Positions 1-6,929 of a DNA stretch of 14,536 nt are shown one piece after another. A program made the translations under genes and the position numbers. This DNA comes from Desulfuromonadaceae bacterium (lineage in GTDB: Bacteria > Desulfobacterota > Desulfuromonadia > Geobacterales > Pseudopelobacteraceae). Position 1 is the stretch's first letter; each line of letters starts with the position of its first letter. The notes beneath the pieces are model-generated. The model worked only from the letters and a program-made list of their open reading frames with translations, had not been told where the DNA came from and did no database searches. Location: assembly GCA_028686145.1 (NCBI GenBank), contig JAQUCQ010000042.1, positions 1-14,536 on the forward strand, read 5' to 3'.

Positions 1-837
1 ATTATTTTTGGAGTTTTTTTTGTTCTGGTAGCTGCGACTCTGTTTGCCGGTGTAAAAACGGTTCCTCAGGGTCAGGAGTGGGTTGTGGAGCGCTTGGGCA
101 AATATCATGCAACGCTCAAGCCGGGACTCAATTTCATTATTCCCTACATTGATATAGTCGCCTACCGGGTTTCGACCAAGGGCGATGTCCTCTCGGTTGG
201 TGCCCAGGAAGTAATCACGAAGGATAATGCCGTAATTATTACCAATGCAATTGCTTTTATCAAAGTTACTGACCCAACCCGCGCTGTGTATGAAATTCAG
301 AACTACGAATATGCTATTCAGAATCTTGTTATGACCTCTCTGCGGGCCATTATCGGCCAAATGGATCTCAATAGCGCCCTCTCTGAACGTGAGCACATCA
401 AGGCTCGTCTGCAGGAGAATATATCCAAGGAGGTTGCCGCTTGGGGTATTTATGTGCAATCGGTTGAAATTCAGGACATTAAACCGTCCGAATCGATGCA
501 AAAGGCCATGGAGCAGCAAGCCAGTGCTGACCGTTTCAAGCAGGCTACAATTCTGGAAGCTGAAGGGAAGCGTGAAGCCACGATTCGTGAAGCAGAAGGA
601 AGGTTGGAGGCTGCAAAACGCGAGGCTGAAGCTCAGATCAGACTGGCCGAGGCATCTGCCAAGGCAATTGGCGATATCAGCGAGGCCATCAAGGATAATG
701 ATCTGCCGGCTGTGTTCCTGCTTGGCGACCGCTATATAAATACGTTACAGAAGATTGCGACGTCGCCAAATGCCAAGCTGGTGATACTTCCGTCCGACCT
801 GCCGGCTGCTATTCGGGGCTTATTGGGAAAAGGGTAG
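1..837 (+). CDS. SPFH/stomatin-like membrane protein (5' end cut by window)
   Basis: The reading frame is open from base 1, so the gene begins upstream and 278 residues are visible. The first in-frame GTG at 85 is not the start, because the residues before it are typical of the family: a hydrophobic segment (about residues 1-18) followed by VPQGQEWVVERLGKY, the usual entry to the SPFH/band-7 domain. That domain runs to about residue 180 and includes the motifs LKPGLNFIIPYID and LRAIIGQMDL. An Ala/Glu/Lys/Arg-rich coiled coil follows (about 190-240), then a C-terminal helix. The family (stomatin, SLP-2, E. coli QmcA) forms membrane-anchored oligomers in lipid microdomains and is linked to membrane protein quality control. 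An NfeD-type partner gene often lies next to such genes, but it would be outside this window. The family is certain; the exact subgroup and function are not. Confidence 0.9.
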   Translation: MIFGVFFVLVAATLFAGVKTVPQGQEWVVERLGKYHATLKPGLNFIIPYIDIVAYRVSTKGDVLSVGAQEVITKDNAVIITNAIAFIKVTDPTRAVYEIQNYEYAIQNLVMTSLRAIIGQMDLNSALSEREHIKARLQENISKEVAAWGIYVQSVEIQDIKPSESMQKAMEQQASADRFKQATILEAEGKREATIREAEGRLEAAKREAEAQIRLAEASAKAIGDISEAIKDNDLPAVFLLGDRYINTLQKIATSPNAKLVILPSDLPAAIRGLLGKG

Positions 838-856
838 GGGGAGAATTAGCTTTTGA

Positions 857-880
857 CAGTACAAGATTAGCAGTACAAGA
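857..880. repeat. 10-base direct repeat
   Basis: CAGTACAAGA occurs at 857-866 and again at 871-880, with four bases between. It lies just after the SPFH stop codon and before the terminator hairpin. No function is evident; it may be a slippage duplication. Confidence 0.6.
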
Positions 881-883
881 CAG

Positions 884-912
884 ATCCCCGCTTCCATTTT
901 GAATGCGGGGAT
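884..912. terminator. Hairpin between convergent SPFH gene and rodA
   Basis: The arms ATCCCCGC (884-891) and GCGGGGAT (905-912) form a GC-rich 8-bp stem, extended inward by TTC/GAA if one base is bulged. It sits 47 bases after the SPFH stop and 12 bases after the rodA stop (minus strand), so it can serve both convergent transcripts. The U-tract is poor on both sides (ATTTCAT on plus), so strength is uncertain. Confidence 0.65.
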
Positions 913-923
913 TTCATATACTA

Positions 924-2024
924 TCAGAACATAAAACGCCGCATGCTGATATTCTGCAGGAGTCCTATCCCAACCATGGAGGTGATCATTGATGTTCCTC
1001 CGTAGGAAAAAAAAGGCAGTGGAACGCCGACAACCGGAAACAGTCCGATCACCATCCCTATGTTAATGACGATATGCCAGAAGAGCATGGCGGTGACTCC
1101 TACTGCAAGCAGACCACCGAAACGGTCGTTGCAGCGCCGAGCGATATTGAGCCCCCATAATACAAGCGAGATATAGAGGGTAATTAACAATAGGCAGCCG
1201 ACGAAACCCCATTCCTCTGCAAAGACGGAGAACGCGAAATCGGTATGTTGTTCCGGTAGAAAGCGAAGTTGCGACTGAGTCCCCTTGACAAATCCTTTGC
1301 CGAAAAATCCCCCTGAACCGACTGCAATTTTACTTTGAATGATGTGATAGCCGCTTCCGAGTCGCGACCGTTCCGGGTTCAGAAAATCAAGGATGCGGTT
1401 TTTCTGGTACGGACGCAGGAGGAATGCCCAGCTGAGCCACGCCATTGGAATCGTGACGCAGATAAATGTTGCAATGGCCGACCAGCGCAAGCCAACGTAC
1501 ACGATCATGGATAAGGCAATCAGAATAACCAGGGTGGCTGTTCCCAGATCCGGCTGCTTCATAATCAATGCAGCCGGAAGAGCCAGCAGACTCAAAGGGA
1601 TCAGTACTTCTTTGACTGTCAGGCCGCCGACCGAATGAAAGTTGTTAAAAAAACGGGCGAACGTTACAATTATTACCAGCTTCATAAGTTCTGACGGTTG
1701 GATAGTAACAATGCCGAGATCCAGCCAGCGGGTGGCTCCCATTGACCGTCTGCCGACAACAAGCACCGCAATCAGCAGAAAAACTAAAAAACCGTAAAAC
1801 CAATAGGACAGATCTTCAAGGATGTGATAGTCAAGGCTGCATACAAGCATAGAAATGATCAGTCCCGCGAGCATCCAGTAAAATTGCTTGATATAGTAGG
1901 CTGTTCCGACAATCTTGTAGGGTGTTGTTGCGCTATATATATTCATTATGCCGATCAGACAGATCGTCACAACAAGTCCGACCAAAACCCAGTCTATGTT
2001 GGTTATGAGGCGACGATCAATCAT
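924..2024 (-). CDS. rodA: Peptidoglycan glycosyltransferase RodA (SEDS family)
   Basis: This 366-residue polytopic SEDS protein polymerises lipid II into glycan strands in the elongasome, working with PBP2 encoded just upstream. About ten hydrophobic segments are visible. Diagnostic motifs are GRRSMGATRWLDLG (91-104), the loop FLPEQHTDFAFSVFAEEWG (255-273) with the catalytic-type Asp262, and PFFSYGGTS (337-345). The start chosen is ATG at 2024, which has GGAG nine bases upstream and begins MIDRRL. A further in-frame ATG at 2033 would leave no spacing to that GGAG. The chosen start overlaps the mrdA stop by 8 bases (ATGATTGA), implying translational coupling. It is the last gene of the mreC-mreD-mrdA-rodA unit, and a hairpin follows. 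FtsW is the alternative SEDS assignment, but the partner PBP2 and mre genes make RodA the clear choice. Confidence 0.96.
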   Translation of the reverse strand: MIDRRLITNIDWVLVGLVVTICLIGIMNIYSATTPYKIVGTAYYIKQFYWMLAGLIISMLVCSLDYHILEDLSYWFYGFLVFLLIAVLVVGRRSMGATRWLDLGIVTIQPSELMKLVIIVTFARFFNNFHSVGGLTVKEVLIPLSLLALPAALIMKQPDLGTATLVILIALSMIVYVGLRWSAIATFICVTIPMAWLSWAFLLRPYQKNRILDFLNPERSRLGSGYHIIQSKIAVGSGGFFGKGFVKGTQSQLRFLPEQHTDFAFSVFAEEWGFVGCLLLITLYISLVLWGLNIARRCNDRFGGLLAVGVTAMLFWHIVINIGMVIGLFPVVGVPLPFFSYGGTSMITSMVGIGLLQNISMRRFMF

Positions 2025-3954
2025 GCGCAGCATCTCCGTTATTAAGTGGTGGCTCTTTCACAGCACCCGCTTCCCCGGCGTCATTATTGGTGAGTTCTTC
2101 GTCGCCATCATTTTCTTTTGGTAAATCGGCAGCTTCCTTGTGAACCGGTTTTTTGCCGTCAAAATATGCCCTCAGGATTTTTTGGGCAATAGCAGCGGCA
2201 GCTGCTCCTCCGTGTTCGCCATGTTCAACCACAACAGCAACGGCTATTTCAGGTTTTTCAAAGGGAGCAAATGCCACAAAGAGAGCATGATCACGAAATT
2301 GGTAGGGCGTGCCTTGCTTACTGTCGCGCAGCTTTACAACCTGTGATGTGCCGGTTTTTCCTGCCACTTTAATATCGTACAATCTGGCCACGGCGCCGGT
2401 ACCACCCGGTGCGTTAACCACGTCCAAAAGACCCTGCTTGACAAGCCGGAATGACTCTTTTGAAAAAGGCGCGGTGCCGATGATATCAGTTTTGGTTTCC
2501 TTCAGCGTTTTTCCGTCTGAATTAATAATCCGTTTTACCAGATGGGGGCGGTAAATCGTGCCGTCATTGGCAACCGTTGAAATCATGGATGCCAGCTGAA
2601 TCGGGGTCAAAAGGACAGCACCCTGTCCGATTGCAACGGGAAGGGTCTCGCCATGATACCACCGTTTTCCAAAGCGTTTCTGCTTCCACTCCGCTGTCGG
2701 AATGAGTCCACCACGTTCATTCAACAGTTCAACCCCAAGTGGGGCTCCCAGCTTGAAGGCATGTGCGGCAGCCGCAATTTTATCAACGCCCAGCTTTTCT
2801 CCAAGTTGGTAAAAAAACACATCACACGATTCCCGAAGAGCTTTGCGCAGATTTGTGGCTCCGTGGCCTGTTTTTTTCCAGCATTTGAATATGGACGATC
2901 CCAGTTTATAACTGCCGTTGCAATTGATTGATGTCGATTCGTTGATTAAGTTGTTCTGCAGCCCGGCCAAAGCAGTAATCATTTTGAAGGTGGAGCCGGG
3001 GGGGTACTGGCCGCTGAGGGCCTTGTTTTCAAGTGGATGGCGCTTGTCGTCAAGATATCCTTTCCAGACCTCAGCTGGTAATCTCCCACTGAAAAGTGAA
3101 GGATCAAAGCCGGGATTGCTGACGAATGTCAAAATTTCGCCATTATTGACATCCATGGCAACCGCTGCGCCTGCTTGCTCCCCAAAGGCACGCTCAGCCT
3201 GTTTTTGTATCGCAGCATCGATAGTCAACATCACACTGTTGCCGATTGTCGGATAGCGCTCGGAGATTGTTCGCAACACTCTTCCCCGTGCATCAACTTC
3301 AAGCTGCCGTCCGCCGTCTGCTCCATGCAGCTCTTTTTCCAGGGCTTTTTCAATACCATTCTTGCCGATGTAATCTCCGGGGTTATACGTTTCAGAGTCG
3401 GAGTTCAATTCTTTTTCCGAGACTTCGCCAATATACCCAAGCAGATGCGCAGCAAGCTGGCCGTAGGTGTATTCCCGTACCGGTTTCATTTCGACCTCGA
3501 TGCCTGGCAACCGCAAATGGTTTTCTTCAACAATATCGACATCGTCACGGGTGAGATTGGAAGCCAGAACAATCGGGTAATATTGGGCACGCCCTGCGCC
3601 CTTTTCCCATCGTTCTGCCATATCTGCACGGTCAAGCCCCAACAGGCTGGAGAGCAATGTGAGAAGCGCCTCTTTATCTTTAACTTCCTGCGGAACTGCT
3701 GCAAGGCTGAACGAGGGACGATTGCTGACCAGCACCGTACCGGTGCGGTCCAGTATTGTGCCGCGTGAAGCGGCTATCGGCACAAAGCGGAGCCGGTTGT
3801 TTTCCGACATGGTCTGATAATTGTCGGTGTTCAGTATCTGTAAGTGCCACAATCGGATTACCAGGAAGAGGAATACAATACCGACCACAAATGAAAGAAC
3901 CATTACCCGCTGCTTTGACTCGAGTAATTCTCTGACGAAGCGCCGTTCTTTCAT
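2017..3954 (-). CDS. mrdA: Penicillin-binding protein 2 (elongasome transpeptidase)
   Basis: This 645-residue class B PBP cross-links peptidoglycan during lateral wall growth, pairing with RodA. A single N-terminal membrane anchor (about 17-38) is followed by the pedestal domain with SRGTILDRTG (63-72). The transpeptidase motifs are all present: STFK with nucleophile Ser321, SCD at 376-378, and KTGT at 533-536. The domain ends near residue 597. A tail of about 45 residues follows that is rich in Asp, Glu, Lys and Asn and looks disordered. The start ATG overlaps the mreD stop as ATGA (3951-3954). The stop lies inside the beginning of rodA. PBP3/FtsI is excluded by the mre/rodA context. Confidence 0.97.
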   Translation of the reverse strand: MKERRFVRELLESKQRVMVLSFVVGIVFLFLVIRLWHLQILNTDNYQTMSENNRLRFVPIAASRGTILDRTGTVLVSNRPSFSLAAVPQEVKDKEALLTLLSSLLGLDRADMAERWEKGAGRAQYYPIVLASNLTRDDVDIVEENHLRLPGIEVEMKPVREYTYGQLAAHLLGYIGEVSEKELNSDSETYNPGDYIGKNGIEKALEKELHGADGGRQLEVDARGRVLRTISERYPTIGNSVMLTIDAAIQKQAERAFGEQAGAAVAMDVNNGEILTFVSNPGFDPSLFSGRLPAEVWKGYLDDKRHPLENKALSGQYPPGSTFKMITALAGLQNNLINESTSINCNGSYKLGSSIFKCWKKTGHGATNLRKALRESCDVFFYQLGEKLGVDKIAAAAHAFKLGAPLGVELLNERGGLIPTAEWKQKRFGKRWYHGETLPVAIGQGAVLLTPIQLASMISTVANDGTIYRPHLVKRIINSDGKTLKETKTDIIGTAPFSKESFRLVKQGLLDVVNAPGGTGAVARLYDIKVAGKTGTSQVVKLRDSKQGTPYQFRDHALFVAFAPFEKPEIAVAVVVEHGEHGGAAAAAIAQKILRAYFDGKKPVHKEAADLPKENDGDEELTNNDAGEAGAVKEPPLNNGDAAHD

Positions 3955-4445
3955 TGAGACTCCATCTGAACATCAAAACCGGGGAATGCTGCAACGAGTG
4001 AAGCTATAAAAGCATTGACCAGCAGGCGCGGGAAAATATCTGAAAACATTGAATAGGCAATTCCGGAAGAATCGGTAAACATGACGACCAATAACAAATT
4101 CACTGTAAATCCGGCAAGCGTAACGCCCGCGACTGTCAGAACAAAAAGGATGGCGCTGTCAGCATACAAACGGTCCGAAACGCTTTTGATTACAAAAAAA
4201 GAAATCAGGAATGTGGCGGCATTAAGGCCAAGGTATAAACCACTAAAGACGTCGTTGAGCAGACCAAGAAGCCAAGCCAGAGGTGCTCCTACTTCGAATG
4301 ATTCGCGCAGGGCCAGAAAAACCATGATGACGAGCAACAGGTCCGGTTTGAAGGGAGGACGTATAAAGACCGGAAGCAGCGACACCTGGATGACAAGTGA
4401 CGCGAGGACGAGACAAAACAATATAAGAGCGGCGCGTCTACTCAT
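3951..4445 (-). CDS. mreD: Rod-shape-determining membrane protein MreD
   Basis: This is a small integral membrane protein of 164 residues with about five or six hydrophobic segments. It carries the family signature GLLNDVFSGLYLGLNA at about 61-76. MreD links MreC to PBP2/RodA in the elongasome. The start taken is ATG at 4445, which overlaps the mreC stop as ATGAGTAG (8 bases). An in-frame TTG at 4478 would add 11 residues (MKRSLSCCVVG) and extend the overlap to 41 bases. No strong Shine-Dalgarno sequence is seen for the ATG (only GGTGGG close by), consistent with translation coupled to mreC. The length matches the family norm of about 160-170. Sequence conservation in MreD is low, so the call rests on the signature, the topology and the position between mreC and mrdA. 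Confidence 0.93.
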   Translation of the reverse strand: MSRRAALILFCLVLASLVIQVSLLPVFIRPPFKPDLLLVIMVFLALRESFEVGAPLAWLLGLLNDVFSGLYLGLNAATFLISFFVIKSVSDRLYADSAILFVLTVAGVTLAGFTVNLLLVVMFTDSSGIAYSMFSDIFPRLLVNAFIASLVAAFPGFDVQMESQ

Positions 4446-5259
4446 ACCCACCACGCAGCACGACAAGGACCTCTTCAAGGTGAGGGATGTTTACCGCCGG
4501 ACGAATCGACACGGTTTGGAAAATGCCGTATTCTCCACGTTTAACCATGGTAACTTCACCAATCGGTAGACCTTTTAAAAAGATTCCGCCGATTCCTGAA
4601 GTCATAACGGTGTCCCCGACTTTTACATCTTCTTCGCGTGTCGTGAATTCAAGAGTGCAGAGCATTTCACTTTTGCCCTTAACAACTCCCCGTGCGCGCG
4701 AACGCTGAATTGTCGCAGAGATTCCACTGGCGTGATCCGTCAACAAAAGAACGCGTGAGGTCGAGGGGGAAACCTTGACTGTTTGGCCGACAACACCATC
4801 TGCAGAAATCACTGCCATTCCTTCGCGAATGCCGCTTGAACTACCGCGATTGATTACCAGTGTCCTGAACCATGAAGTGACGTCTTCACCGATAATAGTT
4901 GCAGCAATGGTGGGTGCCTTGACGCTCTTTTTCATATCCAGCAGTTGCTCAAGGCGCTGGTTTGCCAGCAGTGCTTCCTTCCCTTCCAGTACCTGTACGT
5001 TGAGGCTGCGGATGTCGTCTCGCAGTCGCATGTTCTCGCGATGAGTCTCAACCAGTTGAATGTAACTGTCCCAAATGTTTTCAACAAAACCGCTGAGCCG
5101 GGATACCGGCTGGAGTAAAGGTGAGAGTATGGTTAGTGTTGAACTCTCAATGATATTGGCCTCGCGATTGTGGGGAACATTCAGCGAAAAAACCAGCAGG
5201 GCAGCAATAAGACCAACTCCGGTAAGGAGTGGATACATATGTTTTTTTAAAAAATCCAT
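4438..5259 (-). CDS. mreC: Rod-shape-determining protein MreC
   Basis: This 273-residue periplasmic scaffold of the elongasome activates PBP2. It has a short cytoplasmic N-terminus, one membrane anchor (about 8-26), a coiled-coil dimerisation region (about 58-112, including QRLEQLLDMK), and then the double beta-barrel. The barrel shows the family motifs ATIIGEDVTSWFRTLVINRG (120-139) and GMAVISADGVVGQT (147-160). The ATG start at 5259 lies 15 bases after the rfbA stop, with only a weak purine-rich stretch (GAGCGAG) upstream. mreB, commonly the preceding gene, is not here, and rfbA takes that place. Translation runs on directly into mreD with an 8-base overlap. Confidence 0.95.
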   Translation of the reverse strand: MDFLKKHMYPLLTGVGLIAALLVFSLNVPHNREANIIESSTLTILSPLLQPVSRLSGFVENIWDSYIQLVETHRENMRLRDDIRSLNVQVLEGKEALLANQRLEQLLDMKKSVKAPTIAATIIGEDVTSWFRTLVINRGSSSGIREGMAVISADGVVGQTVKVSPSTSRVLLLTDHASGISATIQRSRARGVVKGKSEMLCTLEFTTREEDVKVGDTVMTSGIGGIFLKGLPIGEVTMVKRGEYGIFQTVSIRPAVNIPHLEEVLVVLRGGYE

Positions 5260-5274
5260 GGGATTAATCTCGCT

Positions 5275-6177
5275 CTACTCGTATCGGAATCCGCACAGTT
5301 CGGCTTCATCATAGACGCGCTGGAGATATTCCTTGTATGAAGAGTTTGGTGTCGCAATAATAACATCTTGCATCTGCCGGCAGTCAATAAAACCATTTCG
5401 TAGTGCTATTTCTTCGAGACATGCAATTTTTAGTCCCTGTCGCGATTCGATGGTTTCAATAAAGTTACTGGCCTCCAGCAGACTCCGATGCGTACCAGTA
5501 TCTAGCCAGGCGATACCGCGACCAAGCCGCTCAACCATCAATTCTCCACGGCGCAGATAATCAAGATTTATATCGGTGATTTCAAGCTCGCCCCGGGCGG
5601 ATGGTTTGATCGATTTGGCTACAGCAACAATATCACTGTCGTATAAATACAGTCCGGGGATAGCAAAATGAGATTTGGGGTTAGTCGGTTTTTCTTCGAT
5701 GCTTAGAACAGTGCCGTTTGAGTCGAAGGCAACAACACCATAGCGTTCCGGGTCATTGACCTGATAGCCGAAAACTCGCGCGCCGGTCGTAAATTCCGAT
5801 ACGATCCTGTTCAGGTTCATTTTCCCGTAGAAAATGTTGTCACCCAGAATCAGGCAGACCGGCTGGTTATCAATAAACTCCTCGCCAACCAGAAAGGCCT
5901 GGGCAATTCCTTTCGGTTCCGGTTGAATCTTGTATGAAATTGTTATTCCCCACCGTGAGCCATCGCCTAGAAGTGCCTCGAAGCGTGGTGTATCGTGTGG
6001 TGTAGAAATTAGCAGTATATCCTTTATTCCGGCTGTCATCAGTGTCGCCAATGGATAATAAATCATCGGTTTGTCATACACCGGTTGCAGTTGTTTGCTG
6101 GCGACCAGTGTCAGCGGGAAAAGCCGGCTGCCAGCACCCCCAGCTAGAATTATTCCTTTTTTAATGCCGTTGGACAT
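5275..6177 (-). CDS. rfbA: Glucose-1-phosphate thymidylyltransferase (RmlA)
   Basis: This cytosolic enzyme joins dTTP and glucose-1-phosphate to give dTDP-glucose, the first step towards dTDP-rhamnose and related surface sugars. The 300-residue length is typical of RmlA. The nucleotide-binding loop GGAGSRLFPLT (13-23) is followed by SKQLQPVYDKPMIYYPL (27-43), where Lys28 lies. LGDNIFYG (111-118) carries the metal-binding Asp113, and the sugar-site motifs GELEITD (196-202) and WLDTGTH (224-230) follow. The start is ATG at 6177, with GAGG eight bases upstream. An in-frame TTG at 6183 would add only two residues. The other rhamnose genes (rfbB, rfbC, rfbD) are not in the window. The gene ends 15 bases before mreC, so transcription probably continues into the shape genes, tying sugar-nucleotide supply to wall growth in expression at least. 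Confidence 0.95.
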   Translation of the reverse strand: MSNGIKKGIILAGGAGSRLFPLTLVASKQLQPVYDKPMIYYPLATLMTAGIKDILLISTPHDTPRFEALLGDGSRWGITISYKIQPEPKGIAQAFLVGEEFIDNQPVCLILGDNIFYGKMNLNRIVSEFTTGARVFGYQVNDPERYGVVAFDSNGTVLSIEEKPTNPKSHFAIPGLYLYDSDIVAVAKSIKPSARGELEITDINLDYLRRGELMVERLGRGIAWLDTGTHRSLLEASNFIETIESRQGLKIACLEEIALRNGFIDCRQMQDVIIATPNSSYKEYLQRVYDEAELCGFRYE

Positions 6178-6253
6178 AGTCAATACCTCGGATTATTTTG
6201 TAACTAGTTTAGGTAGCATGTTAACTGGAGTAGTGTCAATTTTGATAGAGAAA

Positions 6254-6796
6254 TTACAACAGGTATTTTACTGCTGAGAGTAAATCATCACTGACGACTG
6301 TATCAGGTCTAATATTCTGCTCCTCAACAGCTCCATATCCGGTTCGAACCAGAACGGTGTGGCATCCTGCTGCCTGGCCAGCTTCCATGTCGGCCAGTTT
6401 ATCGCCGATCATGACGGAATTCTCCAGGTCAATGTCATACCGTGATGCGGCTGCTTGCAACATTCCCGGTAACGGTTTTCGACAGCTGCATGGAAGTGCA
6501 TAGCTGCCGCGCCCAGATGGGTGGTGTGGACAATAGAGACAGGCATCTACATGCGCCCCGAAGTCTCCCAGTTTCCGATCGATGTGGCGATGCAGGTTTT
6601 CTACGTCATCTTCCGTATAATAGCCTCGTGCAACACCGGATTGATTGGTTATCACCACAACCATGATGCCAGCCTGATTAAGCAATCTGATCGCTTCCGG
6701 CGCGCCCGGGATAAATTCAAAATCGTTTACCTGGTACAGATACTCTTTTTCAATATTAATGGTGCCATCCCGGTCCAAAAATACTGCACGCTTCAT
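6254..6796 (-). CDS. gmhB: D-glycero-D-manno-heptose-1,7-bisphosphate 7-phosphatase
   Basis: This HAD-superfamily phosphatase of 180 residues removes the C7 phosphate from heptose-1,7-bisphosphate on the way to ADP-heptose for the LPS inner core. The HAD nucleophile motif FLDRDGT holds Asp8 and Asp10. Motif II is VITNQSG (48-54), the motif III lysine is in CRKPLPGM (105-112), and motif IV is MIGDKLADM (129-137). The zinc-site residues of the GmhB subgroup appear as CPH (Cys89, His91) and CSC (Cys103, Cys105). The start is ATG at 6796, with GGAGG five bases upstream. The frame stays open to 6943 but that extension is not conserved in character. A gap of 76 bases separates it from rfbA, and I see no terminator there, so cotranscription is possible. 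Confidence 0.94.
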   Translation of the reverse strand: MKRAVFLDRDGTINIEKEYLYQVNDFEFIPGAPEAIRLLNQAGIMVVVITNQSGVARGYYTEDDVENLHRHIDRKLGDFGAHVDACLYCPHHPSGRGSYALPCSCRKPLPGMLQAAASRYDIDLENSVMIGDKLADMEAGQAAGCHTVLVRTGYGAVEEQNIRPDTVVSDDLLSAVKYLL

Positions 6797-6867
6797 CAAA
6801 GCCTCCGCAACAATAGTTTCATGAAATTTAACCTGTTGATTTAGTGAGCAATTCATACAGAGAAGCA

Positions 6868-6897
6868 TTGACAACTTGATACGGAAACCACTATAAC
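6868..6897 (+). promoter_or_regulatory. Sigma-70 promoter of the DAHP synthase gene
   Basis: A perfect -35 box TTGACA (6868-6873) is separated by 18 bases from TATAAC (6892-6897). Transcription should begin near 6903-6905, about 25 bases before the GTG start. Agreement with consensus is 11 of 12 positions. Confidence 0.75.
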
Positions 6898-6898
6898 A

Positions 6899-6919
6899 TC
6901 CCTTACTAACATTAAGGGA
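6899..6919. promoter_or_regulatory. Palindrome at the aroG transcription start
   Basis: Perfect 7-base arms TCCCTTA (6899-6905) and TAAGGGA (6913-6919) flank a 7-base centre. The palindrome begins one base after the -10 box, spans the predicted start of transcription, and its right arm contains the Shine-Dalgarno sequence AAGGGAG (6914-6920). It could be an operator. An RNA hairpin is less likely because most of the left arm would not be transcribed from the predicted start. Confidence 0.45.
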
Positions 6920-6929
6920 GATACGCTTC

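Noticed and set aside
3175..3768. 197-codon plus-strand open frame opposite mrdA
   Set aside because: It mirrors the conserved PBP2 coding frame; the translation is Cys/Phe/His-rich without a recognisable domain and it has no ribosome-binding site.
6234..6239. TTGACA on the minus strand in front of rfbA as a promoter -35 box
   Set aside because: No acceptable -10 hexamer lies 16-18 bases downstream (CTACCT or TACCTA), so I did not list a promoter.
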